Origin: Tulasnella sp. 424 | Lineage: Eukaryota; Basidiomycota; Agaricomycetes; Cantharellales; Tulasnellaceae | Length of the DNA stretch: 40,248 nucleotides | Assembly (NCBI GenBank): GCA_019633425.1 | Contig: WSUB01000264.1 | Location: 1 to 40,248, forward strand | Direction of reading: 5' to 3' | In this document: piece by piece, positions 1 to 11,069 of the stretch | How the letters are laid out: the number at the start of each line of letters is the position of its first letter | Numbering within the stretch: position 1 is the stretch's first letter | The notes under the pieces: generated by a model | Database searches by the model: none | Seen by the model: the letters and a program-made list of their open reading frames with translations, nothing else | What the model was told of the DNA's origin: nothing | Program-made: the position numbers and the translations under genes

Positions 1-533
1 ATATGATCCTGGGTTGCCTGCCCAACCCTCAGCAACGCCTGTAATCTTCGAGTCCCCGCTCATCCGGATCCACCCAATGCCGTGAATGCGACTTCCCGGG
101 TGGAATTGTGGGCACCGATAGCCTGAAGACTTCGTGGCTTGTCCTAACCTGGCCACTCACCCGTAAGATAATGGATGGGAATAGCCTGACTTGGACACGG
201 AAACCACATCTAATACGAAGTTACGAACCGAGTGCACCCAGCGAAGGGCGAGACAGCCGGCGGACGCGAGGCCCTTGCCCGCTCACGGACTAGGCAGACA
301 GTTAAATTGAAGCTCTGAGTGATTCTGCCCGAGCAGCCCACCCTCTGTCGCCGGAACGGCGACGTTGCAAGTTCTGTAAAATCACGCCAACCCTGGGACG
401 TAGATGCTTTTGGATTTATGAAGCGAGTGGACAGGGATTAGCGAGCATCCCAGTTCATCGGGTGGATGGATAGAGGTTTGCGACCTAAATAACACCTGGA
501 ACAGATGGATTGGCGCTAATAGATAGAAGTCCC
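1..533. other. No gene recognised
   Basis: I see no convincing coding exon, RNA gene or repeat here. The minus strand lies downstream of gene A1 and could hold its lost 3' end, but I cannot follow the A-family similarity past about position 600. Confidence 0.5.
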
Positions 534-1459
534 CTAGCTTAAGACCAGAGCTCCCGGTGCAGAGCAGGTGCTAACGGGTGAGCCTACAGCGAGTCCAGTA
601 TGCATGTGATTAGGGTATAGCATGATGGCGTTGGAAGGGTGTCTGGATTCGGAAGGTTGTTGAGTATGACAGTGTGCGTTGACGGGTCGAGAATAGAGAT
701 AGGGGTGTTTGGTGAGAGTGGTTGGATGGTGGAGACGTATCACGAATAAGAGGTCGTCGAGAGTGTAACCACCGCCAACGGACAGTGAATCTGTTGAAAT
801 ACATCAAATACTAATTGATAGATTGAGATGCCCTGGGGCTTACATGAGAGAGTTTCCGAAGTCGTCTGCTGTGATCCAGGCGCCCGTCTGCAAATGGTCG
901 CGGTGATAGGGAGCTTCGTAGATTTTCCGGTCGACCCGGCGCTTTGCTAAATCAAGGTGTTATGGTGGTGGGGCAACGTTGGAATATCGAGGATATTCAC
1001 TGACATTGAGGGTCTCGATGGCTGCCGTCAGCGCGCGACTCCGAACCTTATCGTCGGGCAGTTGAATCTTGTCCTAGGATATGGGATGAGCAATGCTAGT
1101 GGGACCATAGATTGAGCAATGTCTAATGGTTCACCTCGTCAGGGAAGTATGGGGTAACCGCGTCCACAGCCTGTCGAACCGGGTCGCCGGGGTAGTCCAA
1201 GTCGTAGTGGAACCCATCTCGCATCCGTTTGGCGGCGGTAACACAAAGCTCAATGACCCTACGACTCCTGTCAGTACCAGCAATGAATTACTATCACATG
1301 GAATAGCCCTTACTTCTGAATATCGTCTTTCTCAGGTATATTTGGGTCTGCCTCGAGGCGGCGCTGAAGTGTCACGCAATGGTCCAAAAGCCAGCGAGCC
1401 ATACCGAGGTTGGGTCTAGAGAGTTGGCGGAATATGTCTTTGAATAGGTCGTCAAACAT
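534..1459 (-). CDS. Unknown A-family gene A1 (multi-exon, probably decaying)
   Basis: Function not recognised. It is a paralogue of A2 at 7558-8633. Visible exons on the minus strand: 1459-1314 (starts MFDDLFKDIF and ends in ADPNIPEKDDIQ), 1267-1135 (ends VTPYFPDE), 1073-1001 (IQLPDDKVRSRALTAA), 946-844 (IYEAPYHRDHLQTGAWITAD), then a last exon from about 792. Each of the first three introns has GT-AG ends, and the phases of these four exons agree. The same blocks occur in the same order in A2: ADPNLPDRDNIQ, ELIELPNDRV, TLDDLLY.RL and HPYFYCR. I could not make the phase of the last exon fit (a one-base mismatch near 790-844), and similarity to A2 stops near 600, so the 3' end looks damaged or truncated. 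The gene is divergent from K1, 720 bp away. I see no transmembrane segment, signal peptide or catalytic motif. Confidence 0.55.
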
Positions 1460-1602
1460 CGTAGCGGGCGTTGGGAACGTAAGATGGGGTCGTGTATAGG
1501 GATTTGAGGGGAGACGGTAATGTCTATTCGAATTTGGACCGCGTTAAGCGCTCGAAGTACAAAACAGAACTGTCATTATATGACCCCCAAAGTGGTGACT
1601 AT

Positions 1603-1620
1603 CACGTCACGTCACGTCGG
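1603..1620. promoter_or_regulatory. Tandem CACGT repeat
   Basis: Three direct CACGT steps in a row, with ACGT cores spaced 5 nt apart. ACGT cores are contacted by bZIP and bHLH factors in fungi. A regulatory role between A1 and K1 is inference, and the motif could be chance. Confidence 0.25.
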
Positions 1621-1880
1621 GTCCACGCGCAGATTTGGACTTGGACGCGGAGCCAGAGGGTGTAAAAAAAATCGAATCGGGGCGAGGCCCTTTTTCCCCC
1701 TTTTTTTGCTAGTCTTGGACCCAGAGGCAAAGGTTCAGTTAATAGCAAATCGAATAAATGTATCAATTTCTGTTTACAAAAAATGAACTATTCGAAGTCC
1801 CCCACCAGTTCTCTCTGATTAGAGGACGACGGTGGGGACCCCAGCCGGAGGATTGCCGCCGCTTAGGCCTCGGGCTTTTG

Positions 1881-1931
1881 CGGACTCAAATTGGCATCAG
1901 CGTCGACGGCGCTGACGCCAACTTGAGTCCG
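1881..1931. repeat. Long imperfect inverted repeat (hairpin 1)
   Basis: The 22-nt arm at 1881-1902 pairs with 1910-1931 with two mismatched positions, around a 7-nt loop. The outer bases of the arms are CGGACTCAA and TTGAGTCCG. It lies about 250 bp upstream of the K1 start codon. It could be a cruciform-forming site, a foldback transposon remnant or part of a structured RNA. Confidence 0.7.
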
Positions 1932-1935
1932 TTGT

Positions 1936-1969
1936 ATCAACCGGAAACCCAGGAGGTGTCCGGTTGATG
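1936..1969. repeat. Inverted repeat (hairpin 2)
   Basis: ATCAACCGGA at 1936-1945 is mirrored by TCCGGTTGAT, a ten-base perfect arm pair around a loop of about 13 nt. It follows hairpin 1 after only four bases, so the two form a double stem-loop. Confidence 0.65.
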
Positions 1970-2178
1970 CGGTATAGACTTGAAAGTTGGGGGAGGTAGA
2001 GGCCGGCCGCTGCTAGAAAGCGGCTTCCCGCGTCGAACGTGACATGTCACACTTTTTTGGTCAGCGCGGAGTCAGTGCCTCGGCAAATTCGTCTCACTCA
2101 CCATCCTCCCTGCCACCCGTCCTCAAGACCCATCCCCCAGTCTCTTAATATCCCCGATCACAACGCGCTTGGCCTGAA

Positions 2179-5100
2179 ATGGAAGACGAGATCCTTTCCA
2201 CGGATCTTCGGGAGGACGATGGAACTGGGATTAAGATTGCTGTATGTACTTCCCCTAACAAAACACGCAAAAACCTGGTTAATCATACGAAGCGACGTCT
2301 TAAAGCGAGATATTCTCAGCGCCATGTCCAGCTACCGGATAGAACCTGCCAGAATCAGATATCCAGGGATTGTATCGGAGAAGCGGAGCGGGCGCAGTGG
2401 CGTTGTCATCGGGGAACTCGCTCCAGCTGTAGAATCCACAGCGCCTGGGTCCAAGCAAACAGTGGCAGTAAAAAAGCTTGACTGGAGGCATAAATATGAA
2501 TTTGACGTGGTTTTCGAGGTATCCTCAACCTCTATCCGTCGCGTTAGCAATTCTGATTGCACGCTATCAGTCTTTCGCCTACGAGCTCAGCCTGATGACA
2601 ACATTTTCCCATCCTAACATTGCGAAACTCATTGGATTTGTGGAGGATATGCAGAATTGCGACGCTCGAATCATTTTGCCTTGGGAAGAAAACGGAAATG
2701 TTCGAGACTTTTTGGCGTCAGGAGAGTGGGAGATTCCTGAACGTGTCTCTCTAGTGAGTAATACGTTCGTCGCTGTGGGATATCAACACCCAATGCGCGA
2801 TTTCCTGGTTCTAGATTCAAGATACAGCAAGCGGGCTGGAGTATCTGCACACTAGACAGCCTCCTATCCGACATGGTGATCTCAAATCTGTGAGTCCCCT
2901 GATCGCTATTCGAGATGTATTGGCTAAGTCCGACCCTTCTCGTGAAGCTTCACATCCTAGTCAGTTCCTCCTACCGTGCAGTGGTTAGCGGTTTTTGGTC
3001 AGCTCGCATTATGCCATACGCCGAGGAGAAAGATAAGGACGATCACTGGTTGCGGTCGCTTTACGAGGTAGGATATCGCAGAATGATTAGCCGCTCTGAA
3101 GGCTGAATGCACCTCTCATCTTCGAGCTGGGGATCAATTTAGAAAATGATTTGTTCTCCTTCCGATGGGCAGCTCCTGAGTTTACGATAATTGAGTCTGT
3201 GGGTTTACCCGCAGACATGTGGGCTCTCGGCTGGGTTTGCTGGGAGGTGCGTAGGTATCGGGGCAAACGGACATCACTGTTTTGACTAACCTGTGTGCCT
3301 GTGTATCAGATTGTAACAGGTAGCTTTCCTTTCGAACATATCCACGGAGACACAGTTGTTTTCGCGCGGGTCGTCTCGGGGCTATTACCAGAGATTCGGA
3401 AGGACGCCCAATTGTGCCGAGTTCTCCAACTTTGTGCCTTGATGTCGGATTGTTGGATGATAGACCCGGTCAAAAGGATCGATATTTCAACTTTTAGGAA
3501 AAAAGCTCGTTTTCTGGTGAGTGTTTTCATCCATTATGACTGTATCGATTCTTAGAACGGGTGGTCCGTTAGCCTTCTATAACGCCCTCGGGGTACACCT
3601 CTGGCGGCCCTAAAGTACAATCTGCAGACCTCCTCATGGAACTCGGAAGAATGTATGACCTCCAAAACGACATGGTGATGGCGGAGTCCTACTACAAGTT
3701 AGCCATTGACACCGCGACTCGAAACGGAAACGTGACGGTCCAGGGGGATGCTTGGATTGGTCTGGGAGGAATCTACAACATTCAGTCAAGATACTGTGAT
3801 GCTGAAAAGGCTTTGATGGTAGCACACGAGCTCCATTCTGGGATCGGTAACGACCTCGGAGCTGCCAACGCTTTGAACGGTCTAGGAGAGCTCTATAACA
3901 ATCGGTCAGGGTGTTCCGAGGCAGAGAAGGCTTTCATGGAAGCGCACAGCATTCATTCCCGAATTGGCAATGATCTCGGAGTAGCGAATGCCTTGGCTGG
4001 TCTGGGAGAGACCTACGGGGATCAGTCGAGGTATTCTGAAGCTGAGAAGGCTTTTAGGGACGCGCGCAAGATCCATTCCCGCATCGGCAATGACCTCGCA
4101 TTGGCGAATGCCTTGACTGGTCTAGGAGGGATGTACGGAGCTCATTCAAGGTATACTGAGGCTGAGAAGGCCTTGACGGAAGCACACGAAATCCATTTCC
4201 GCGTAGGCAACTACGTCAGAGCAGCGGACGCAATGGTCAGTCTAGGAGAGGTCTACGACGCTCAGTCAAGGTATTTTGAGGCCGAGGAGGCTTTCAAAAA
4301 AGTGCCCGATATTGTTTCTCGCATCGGAAACAACCTCTCAGAGGCGAATGCGTTAAACGATCTGGGAGAGAGTTCCGACGCTCAGTCAGGAGATTCTGGG
4401 GGCGAGGAGTGTTCCAAAGACTCGGCCGAGATTCATTTTGGCGTGGAAACCTATATCGAAGCGTCGGATGCATTAACAGATTCGAGGGAGATTATGTTCG
4501 ACGCTCAGACAGTGGTTTTCAGGGACGGGGGCCCTTTCAGGGGAGCGCCCGGGGGAGTTTCACTAGCTGAGCCCCGTAACCTCGACGAGATTGGGACGAT
4601 ATCTGACACTTCTTCATCCGATCACGGAGCACACGTGTCTGTCTCTCACCAAAACCCCAACCAATCGGACCATTCCGAGTCGAGATCCCTCCTCATCCTC
4701 ACCACGCCACCCGACGAACTGATGGAATCAAATTTACCCGGCCCCCCATCGCCTTCGTGTAGTCCTCAAACGTCCGCCACCTCACATAATGCTCCATATT
4801 TGCTCAACTTGCCCAACCGACAGACGAATCAGGACTCAACATCGTCTCAGCTAGCCTCCGCATCGGATCCTGCCTTCAATGACGACCAGCAAGGACGATC
4901 CCTCACCGAACAACTTGCTACTATCAATTATGTCCCGGCTTCAGCTACTGAGGAACTGGTCGATCTACTTCAAGTCCTTGGAAGAGCCGCTCCTCGAGCC
5001 GTTCGGAACAAACACAAAATCTATTCTGTCCTTCGAGTGGCTCATGACACCTGCACCTATGTCATCGAAACTGGAAATCCTACCGCAGGCCAAAAGGATA

Positions 5101-5995
5101 CTGATGTCAAGCAGCTTCTTGACAGGATGGACCATTATTGCGTGGTGATAGATGCTCTTGAAGAGTGCGTTCGGCTGTTGTTTCGTCCGGGCCGGCATGC
5201 TGACGGTCGTGACAGGATCTTGCTGGAGTTTGCTGCGATTTTACCTTCAGAAATAACAGAATTTGGGCCCGGGTTGTATTCATCTTGGTTGCAAAGTCGA
5301 TCCAGATTCGTTGGAATTCTAGACAAGCTGTGTCATCCTCCATTCCCCGTGAGTATCCCTGGTGATGCTTCGTCTTTTGCTGACTCCAAGTCGTCCAGGA
5401 AATTTCGTACAAGACCCAGGATATTGCTGAAGACTCCTTTTTTGACGACTGCAGTTGGCTTTCGCGTCTCCTGTATAGTGGAATCGACGCCGAGGTCGCT
5501 GTCCAGTTTGCGGACCCACCCTCGGCCCATCCCGTGCTTGCCGTCACAAATGGGCTCCACTATCTCCTATCTCAAATAAAATACGGAACACAAAATGCGA
5601 GTTTACTACTTTGGCTTGAATGTTTAGCACCTGGACTGACATGGTTGCTCGTTAGGAACAAACAAGAGAGCTTGTACTTGATATCGCTACGTTGCTAGCT
5701 CAGGCGCTGGCGGCTACATCTCCAAATCATGACAGCGAACTTCGTCAAAGAGAGTCTTCTCCTCTCACTGCGGCCGGCCGAGACTGGCTTATCCAGGCCT
5801 TAGCCGAGTAAGCAAGACCGCGGGTTTACGCTGAGACCGGCTTCTTACGTACTACCCTACGGTCTCTGTAGCTCATTTTTAATCCTTGATCTGGACACTT
5901 TTCTTGAAGCATCGACAACTCAAGAGCTCGCTTCTAAATGGGCTGAAATCAAGACGAGCCTCACTTCACGAGGCATGAGCACGCTGGGAAAATGA
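2179..5995 (+). CDS. Kinase-TPR fusion K1, catalytically dead, one apparent frameshift
   Basis: Probable TKL-like pseudokinase fused to TPRs and one C-terminal helical module. Exons: 2179-2241, 2306-2518, 2571-2753, 2815-2889, 2948-3246 (region), 3310-3516, 3573-5164, 5216-5348, 5399-5596, 5656-5807, 5872-5995. Introns match K2 and K3 in position and phase. Visible motifs are VAVKKL, FVEDMQ, a catalytic loop HGDLKSLHILV (Asn replaced by His), GFW in place of DFG (residues 193-195), WAAPEF and PADMWALGWVCWE. The fifth exon is 299 nt, not a multiple of three, and the frame changes between 3097 and 3106, so it is frameshifted unless an unusual intron removes this point. About six good TPRs follow (3636-4320), then two decayed ones, a Ser/Pro-rich linker, and one helical module (RNKHKIY, FFDDCSWLSRLL, TRELVLDIA). 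The intron at 5597-5655 is GC-AG. There is no dsRBD-like end. Start chosen by match to the first exons of K2 and K3. Confidence 0.75.
5597..5655 (+). other. GC-AG intron in K1
   Basis: The preceding exon ends in AAT and the intron begins GCGAGT, ending in GTTAG. The next exon opens with EQTRELVLDIA, matching the phase-0 junctions before ESTRELVIDIA and DEPTRELFIKI in K2. No GT donor gives this phase. Confidence 0.65.
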
Positions 5996-6453
5996 TCTGG
6001 GGAAGAAGGAACGTTACATCCAAGTTTGAGTCTGTTGCTTCTCCGCTTAATTCCTTTGTACATGTATGAAGCGTGCTTGAGTTTTGGAGTGATACGGATC
6101 CATGGCTTGTCACCTCGCCTCAAGCCGAGTGTTCTTGAGCCATTTTTCTTTTGTCTTTTCGCTTCCTTCATTCTGTGCTCATCATGAGTCCTGGCGATAT
6201 GTGCGCATACAAAGCAGTGTCGCACTTGTACTTGCTAATCCTAGCTAGTCCTAAAGTTCTGTGCGGTCATTTCGCCATGCCTCGCGGCGCGCGTGCAGGT
6301 GCGCGGCCCTACTATTCCACGAGAACGGTTCTGTTCAAAGTCCGAGTAAGGCCAGACAGCACAGCCGTATAGCCACGGCACAGCCACATTCAGCTTCATA
6401 TATTCTGTGGTGCGAGCAGACCTCTTAAGACGGCATCAAACCAACCGGGAGGA
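5996..6453. other. K1 3' flank, no gene seen
   Basis: About 460 bp between the K1 stop and the membrane-protein start. I see no coding exon with paralogue or splice support. It presumably holds the K1 3' UTR and the next promoter. Confidence 0.5.
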
Positions 6454-7347
6454 ATGACAGCGCCAGCGCCAGAAGTAGAGTGTCGCCTCAAGTGTAAGTC
6501 CATCGAAAACACTTAGTTGCAGCAAAAGGGCAACCTCTAAACCCTCTGATCCTTACAAGACGAGCTACCGAGATTGGTGGAGTCCGTTAGAACTGGGTGG
6601 CTCGCGTCATCTCAGGCAATTGCTGTTGTGGTGCATCGTTTCTTGTATTGTTCTACAACAGCGGCCACGAAACTAACATAGCGGAGATCCCAGGGTGCCT
6701 TATTCGCCGCCGGAGAGACAGCGCTCATTCCATTTGTCAAAACCGCGAGCGTGTACGCCGATGGCGACCCCATCTGGCCATCTCACGCCGCTCTCTTCAA
6801 ATTGCTTCTCATCATTTCCTACGGAGCCTTTCTTTTTAACGCAAGCGCGACAATTAGCTCCCTTATATTGATTGACAAGCTTGGAGAAATGTCGTTCCTC
6901 AATCGCAACTCCACCGAAGATAGCTCAAAAACGATCCCGATGTCGGTACATACTCGCCTATCATCGTTTCTTTCCTACTGATTACAAGTTTGTCATCTCA
7001 GGTCAGCAAATAGGCTTCTTAAGGATTACCGACTTGAGCCTGACTGGTATCACGTACAATTCCACTGTAAGTGAAGAGACCGATGATCAGGCGGACATTG
7101 TATCTAACACTGCTTTTGCCAAGGTTTGTTATCACTTCTCCTGGGCTGCGTGTGCATATTCTTGCAAATTACTTTGTATACGTGGTTGAAAGAGTCCGTG
7201 GTGGTTTTCGTCGCAACCACCCTTATCGCTGCTTGGTGCGTTCTGCCCTTGGTTATCAATATATCACACAATGGTACGTTTACGTTTACTTCGGAGATCA
7301 CTAGAGGAATCCTTCGCTCATCAATACACTGGACTACTAGTAAATAA
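6454..7347 (+). CDS. Small multi-pass membrane protein, hypothetical
   Basis: Unknown function. Exon 1 is 6454-6493 (MTAPAPEVECRLK), exon 2 is 6560-6644 (YELPRLVESVRTGWLASSQA), and exon 3 starts about 6687 (SQGALFAAGETALIPFVKTA) and runs past the hydrophobic segment KLLLIISYGAFLFNASATIS. A further exon near 7126-7270 carries two hydrophobic stretches (LLLGCVCIFLQITLYTW and VVVFVATTLIAAWCVLPLV). The layout of a soluble N-terminus, one or two helices, a loop with SSLILIDKLG and then two helices resembles a family of small agaricomycete membrane proteins of unknown role that I recall only loosely. The 6900-7110 part is uncertain and may contain an extra intron or decay. The 3' end is approximate. 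It lies between K1 and A2 with no evident functional tie. Confidence 0.55.
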
Positions 7348-7557
7348 AGCATACAGACGAAGCTTGGAATAATGCTAGTCGGCTAATCGCCAATGCAGGC
7401 GAACCATTCCCCTTTGTACGGTGTGAGTTGTCTCTTATCCTTATGATACTTCCATGTTCTCGGCGAATTCATATGTGGATCGCACTTGTAGCTCCAAGAG
7501 GTCTCTGAAATATGATAGAACGTTCGGGTTTTGCACTTGTTTTGAGCGCCGATCACG

Positions 7558-8633
7558 TCACTTGTCAAGTCTCCGAACTCTGCGATCGAACTGCTGTGAG
7601 CCGAAGCGACCCAACCTCCGCATCAGGATATACCCACGGTGAACGATGTAAAACCCATCTTGATCTCTCGCCCCTCGAGTAAATCGGGCTCCTTCGACAA
7701 GGAGTATGAACTCTCGCTGGGGGGCAATTAGATATACGACGACCACGTCATCGTCTCCGACAGTGGGCAATCCCATTAACGCATGCGATATTTCTATTTT
7801 CTCGAACTTCGAGCCTTCTTGAGTGTGTCGGTGCGCTTTGACTGAGCGACAGTAGAAATAAGGGTGTTGCTTCATGGGAATTGGACGTCGGAGACGGACG
7901 GTGTACAGAAGGTCGTCCAGAGTGTGACTGGTCTCAGTGAAGTCGTCTGTTGGGAGGCCGTCATGGATCAACGGCCTGGGGATGAACACTTTCTAGACCT
8001 CTTACAGTTTAGTGTCTCGCTGATTGGATTAACCGTCCCCGCTGCGAAGTCACAGATCTTCACTTCGACGGGATATCTGGCTGAAGTGGGAGAGGTTTCC
8101 GTGATGTCCTGTTCCCAGGTGTCGTCAGACGGAAGTTCAAGCAGCAAATGTCTTGCCTAACCCTGATCATCCTGGTAGCAGCGGCGAGTTTGCCTTTGGG
8201 GACCCTGTCGTTAGGCAGCTCAATCAATTCCTGGAATGATTTCCGGCGGTTGTCGTCAGCTATTCCTTTCCTGCTCGCCTTCATCGACCGTAGCTGGACT
8301 CACGTGTTTCTGGAAGAACTTCTTGATATTTTCCTCTGCCAATTTCAGGGGATCGTTTGGATTGTCCTTATCATATTCATGATTTTGATTCACCCGGTCG
8401 AGTGCCTTCAGCGCTTGATCTATCGCCCTATGAATTTCCCGATTTGTCAGAGTTACCCAAATGATGCAGCCGATTGCTCTTCACGATTGTATGTTGTCCC
8501 TATCGGGCAAGTTTGGGTCTGCTTGAAGCCGCTGGACGAGCTTATCACAGTACTGGAGAAGAACCAGGCCGATGCGGCGACTTTTCTTGGAAAACAGATT
8601 GAGGTTGAGGGCGTCGAAGAAGGCGTCAATCAT
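7558..8633 (-). CDS. Unknown A-family gene A2 (multi-exon)
   Basis: Paralogue of A1, function not recognised. On the minus strand: exon 1 from ATG at 8633 (MIDAFFDALNLNLFSKKSRR ... LPDRDNIQS), intron, exon 2 at 8427-8304 (AIDQALKALDRVNQ ... IKKFFQKH), intron, exon 3 from 8230 (ELIELPNDRVPKGKLAAATR), a less certain middle part, and a last exon from about 7997 to the TGA at 7558. The last exon contains IHDGLPTDDF, TLDDLLYTVRLRRP, HPYFYCRSVKAHRHT, DDVVVVYLIAP, FILLVEGARF and GFYIVHRGYILMRRL. Early intron phases (2, then 0) match A1. The hydrophobic beta-like strands in the C-terminal part suggest a compact globular domain. Estimated length is about 270-300 residues. It seems better preserved than A1. 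Confidence 0.6.
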
Positions 8634-9302
8634 CAGAGAGAAGCGTTCAACCGTATATATCGCGGGTTGGAGATGAACTGGTCTTCAACGTTGTGTATGT
8701 GGAAGAATGGTGGCGTGTTGCAGTGTGGACCGAGGTGCAGTGCACTCCGTAAGCGCCGGCGCGTTCGCCACTTGGCTGGGATTGGTCGAGCGCTGTAGTA
8801 AGGAGGCAAACGAGGAGCCATTGTGTGACCGTATACCGTATTAGGGTGGTATGGTACATCGAGCAGCCGTCCGATGCTTAGATTCTGGAATGGCCATATG
8901 GTATGACAGCGGGCAGTCGGCATACAACAAACCCGATCCAAAGCCAAAACACCGGTCGAGACACTTCTGCCACTTCATGAAGCTTGGGAATACCTAAGAC
9001 CGGGGTGCAAACACAGATAGTGACGAGCGAGACATCAACAACACGCTGGCTCGATGACGTTTTGAGGTTGGATTGTCGTTGTATTCCTGTACGAAGTGCA
9101 AGGAGTAAGTGGGGGAGAATTCAAATTCTGACTGACGTCCACCGACCACATCATATCTACAGCGGTTTGCTCGGTCTCAGACCATTCATTCCGCTCAACA
9201 GGATAACCCATCTACCAGGTACGCTTCTTGCAGTGCATTGGACACAGTGAAATTTCTGGTGCTTATATTCTCAGCTTCTCCATTGTGGTCCAAGGGTGAA
9301 TA
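8634..9302. other. A2 upstream region, no gene seen
   Basis: This 670 bp separates the A2 start from the left end of the transposon. Short open frames on both strands have no splice or paralogue support. It probably contains the A2 promoter. Confidence 0.45.
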
Positions 9303-9420
9303 TAGGTTCACGCGTAAGCCCCTGCTCCGGAGGCGGAGCACCTTCGCTACAAGGGGCTTATGACAAAGTGCGCGCGTTGAGGGGGTGACTTCCCAGCCCT
9401 TTTCCTCCCTCACCACTCCG
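9303..9420 (+). repeat. Left terminal inverted repeat
   Basis: It contains a nested hairpin: TAAGCCCCT at 9315 pairs with AGGGGCTTA ending at 9360, with a CTCCGGAGGCGGAG core. The inner part, GACAAAGTGCGCGCG and then GGGGGTGACTT, matches the right terminus in inverse orientation. Confidence 0.65.
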
Positions 9421-9783
9421 GAGATACAACTTACTTCATTAGTACGAACTGTATCATAACTATTTTCTGGCATTCCTACCAATTATTGTGGTGGCACGAG
9501 CCAGGATGAAGGTAAGAGCCTTGCACCAAGGAGCCGCCTACCCCCTCCGGCAAGCTTTCCGCGATAGCCCTTCCCCCGAACGTAGCACTATGAGGCAAAG
9601 CGCGGATCTAGGTACTATACTACTACACAGACTACCATGTAAATTTTCGTGATACCACGTTTCGTATATAGGGAGCCATCGTGAATACAATGTCGTCGAG
9701 AGGCCAGCGCCACAATACATTCCCACGCTTGTGAGGAAAGCTGCTTGACTGCGACACATACTGCGACATCCCTCTTCTCCCCC

Positions 9784-10617
9784 ATGGACGAGAAACTCAG
9801 CTATAACAATGAATTCTGGGAAGCCCTACTACCAGAAGATGTCAAGTCAGCTTGCCAGGATCACGGGAACATCCTCACTCGCATTCATCTCATTGTATCT
9901 CTCATACTCTACCTGGCGATGCCGCTGAAACAGCTCCTGCACTACCTCTTTTCCACCACCAACCATCGAGTATCACAAGCGACCGGTAGATTCATATCAC
10001 GTCGTGATGAGCAGCAGATTCCCTTTGGCCCTTCCGACCTCTACAACCTCTGGTACACCCGATATCCGAAATGCTGCAATAACTTGACAGACCTCATTAT
10101 CAAGCCTTCCATAAGAGCAATAGTACTGGCCGAGAGCGATAGTGCGATATCAGACCCGAAGCTCAAGATTAAGCTGCCTGACCTTACAGTGGATAGCGTC
10201 CGTGAGCTGCTGAGTCCGTCGGGTCTCGAGCAAAAGTATCGCCAGCATGCACCATTCCTCTTCGACATGTTAGAAGTTTTCGCAAAGTCTCCTAATCGAT
10301 ATCAATGACGAAAAGGATCCAAGACTACTGCAGAAGAAGAAGGAGAGTCTGATGATAGTCCAAGTGATGAGGACTCGGATGGGGAGCACGTTCATGAGCC
10401 TATGGACGAAGGTGCGACCGGGCGAGGCCCCGATCGTGTCACGGTGGTGAGATATTAAATATAAGCTGGGGCCACCGATTACAAATTACTAATCTAGTGT
10501 TTTTAGGCTATCGTTTTTGAAATATCGACTTTGCTATATCTACGGAATCGGGCAACGGCGGCAGGCACGCCCGACGCGCTCTCTTCAGTGGGGAGCGGAA
10601 GCAGATGCGGACGTTAA
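9784..10617 (+). pseudogene. DUF6589-like transposon protein, truncated
   Basis: It resembles the N-terminal part of the DUF6589-type proteins found in mobile elements of agaricomycetes. The assignment rests on remembered motifs: FGPSDLYNLWYTRYPK, AESDSAISDPKLKIKLPDLT, the RQHAPFLFDMLEVFAKSPNRY block, then an acidic Ser/Glu linker and, after an intron (10447-10506), EISTLLYLRNRAT. An in-frame TGA at 10306 interrupts the frame right after NRYQ, and the same frame stays open beyond it, so this is a nonsense lesion. Exon 2 soon runs into a stop at 10615, and the large C-terminal region expected of the family is absent. ATG 9784 is the first ATG in frame. Confidence 0.6.
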
Positions 10618-11069
10618 AGCCTCGCCCGAGCGACTATCGCCTTGAAATTTGACCGAATCTATCTACTATTAGTACAGAACCTCCTATTCAAGTTTGGCGT
10701 CTGTAGCGTAAAAGCCGAATAGCGATTTGCGCGTTTCTTTCTGGGACGGGATCGGCTGTCGCCCCTCCAAAATGCTGCCTTCGCGAAGCTCGAACCAAGC
10801 AAATCACGGCTAAGTCTTTCCCACCACTCCATTTCTTTACCTATTCCCATAACCGTTACGACAGGTTGTGGGTCTTGTCAGCGGGATTTACTTTGTAGTT
10901 TTTGACTAATCGTTTTCTCGTCTTATATAGATTGTTCCCAGTCCGATGTTGTTTCAATTTTTAGACTCTGCCTTATGACGAAAAAATGCGTGTCCACCTG
11001 ATAACTTTAACCCGGTTATGGGGAACCCGCGCCGAGGCGTGGCCAATATTTATCTGCTATATACATGCC

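Larger units (their letters stand above)
1460..2178. promoter_or_regulatory. A1-K1 divergent intergenic region
   Basis: This 720 bp spacer separates the start codons of A1 (-) and K1 (+), so it should hold both promoters. It contains a CACGT tandem at 1603-1620, a pair of long hairpins at 1881-1969 and a pyrimidine-rich leader just before K1 (about 2090-2160). Short open frames here look like chance. Confidence 0.5.

Noticed and set aside
1126..1419. Plus-strand 97-residue frame
   Set aside because: It overlaps A1 exons on the other strand, which have consistent splice phases and a paralogue.
7558..8633. A-family as Crinkler (CRN) effectors
   Set aside because: I could not find the CRN N-terminal pattern or a P-loop in either copy. 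The resemblance was only a vague memory.
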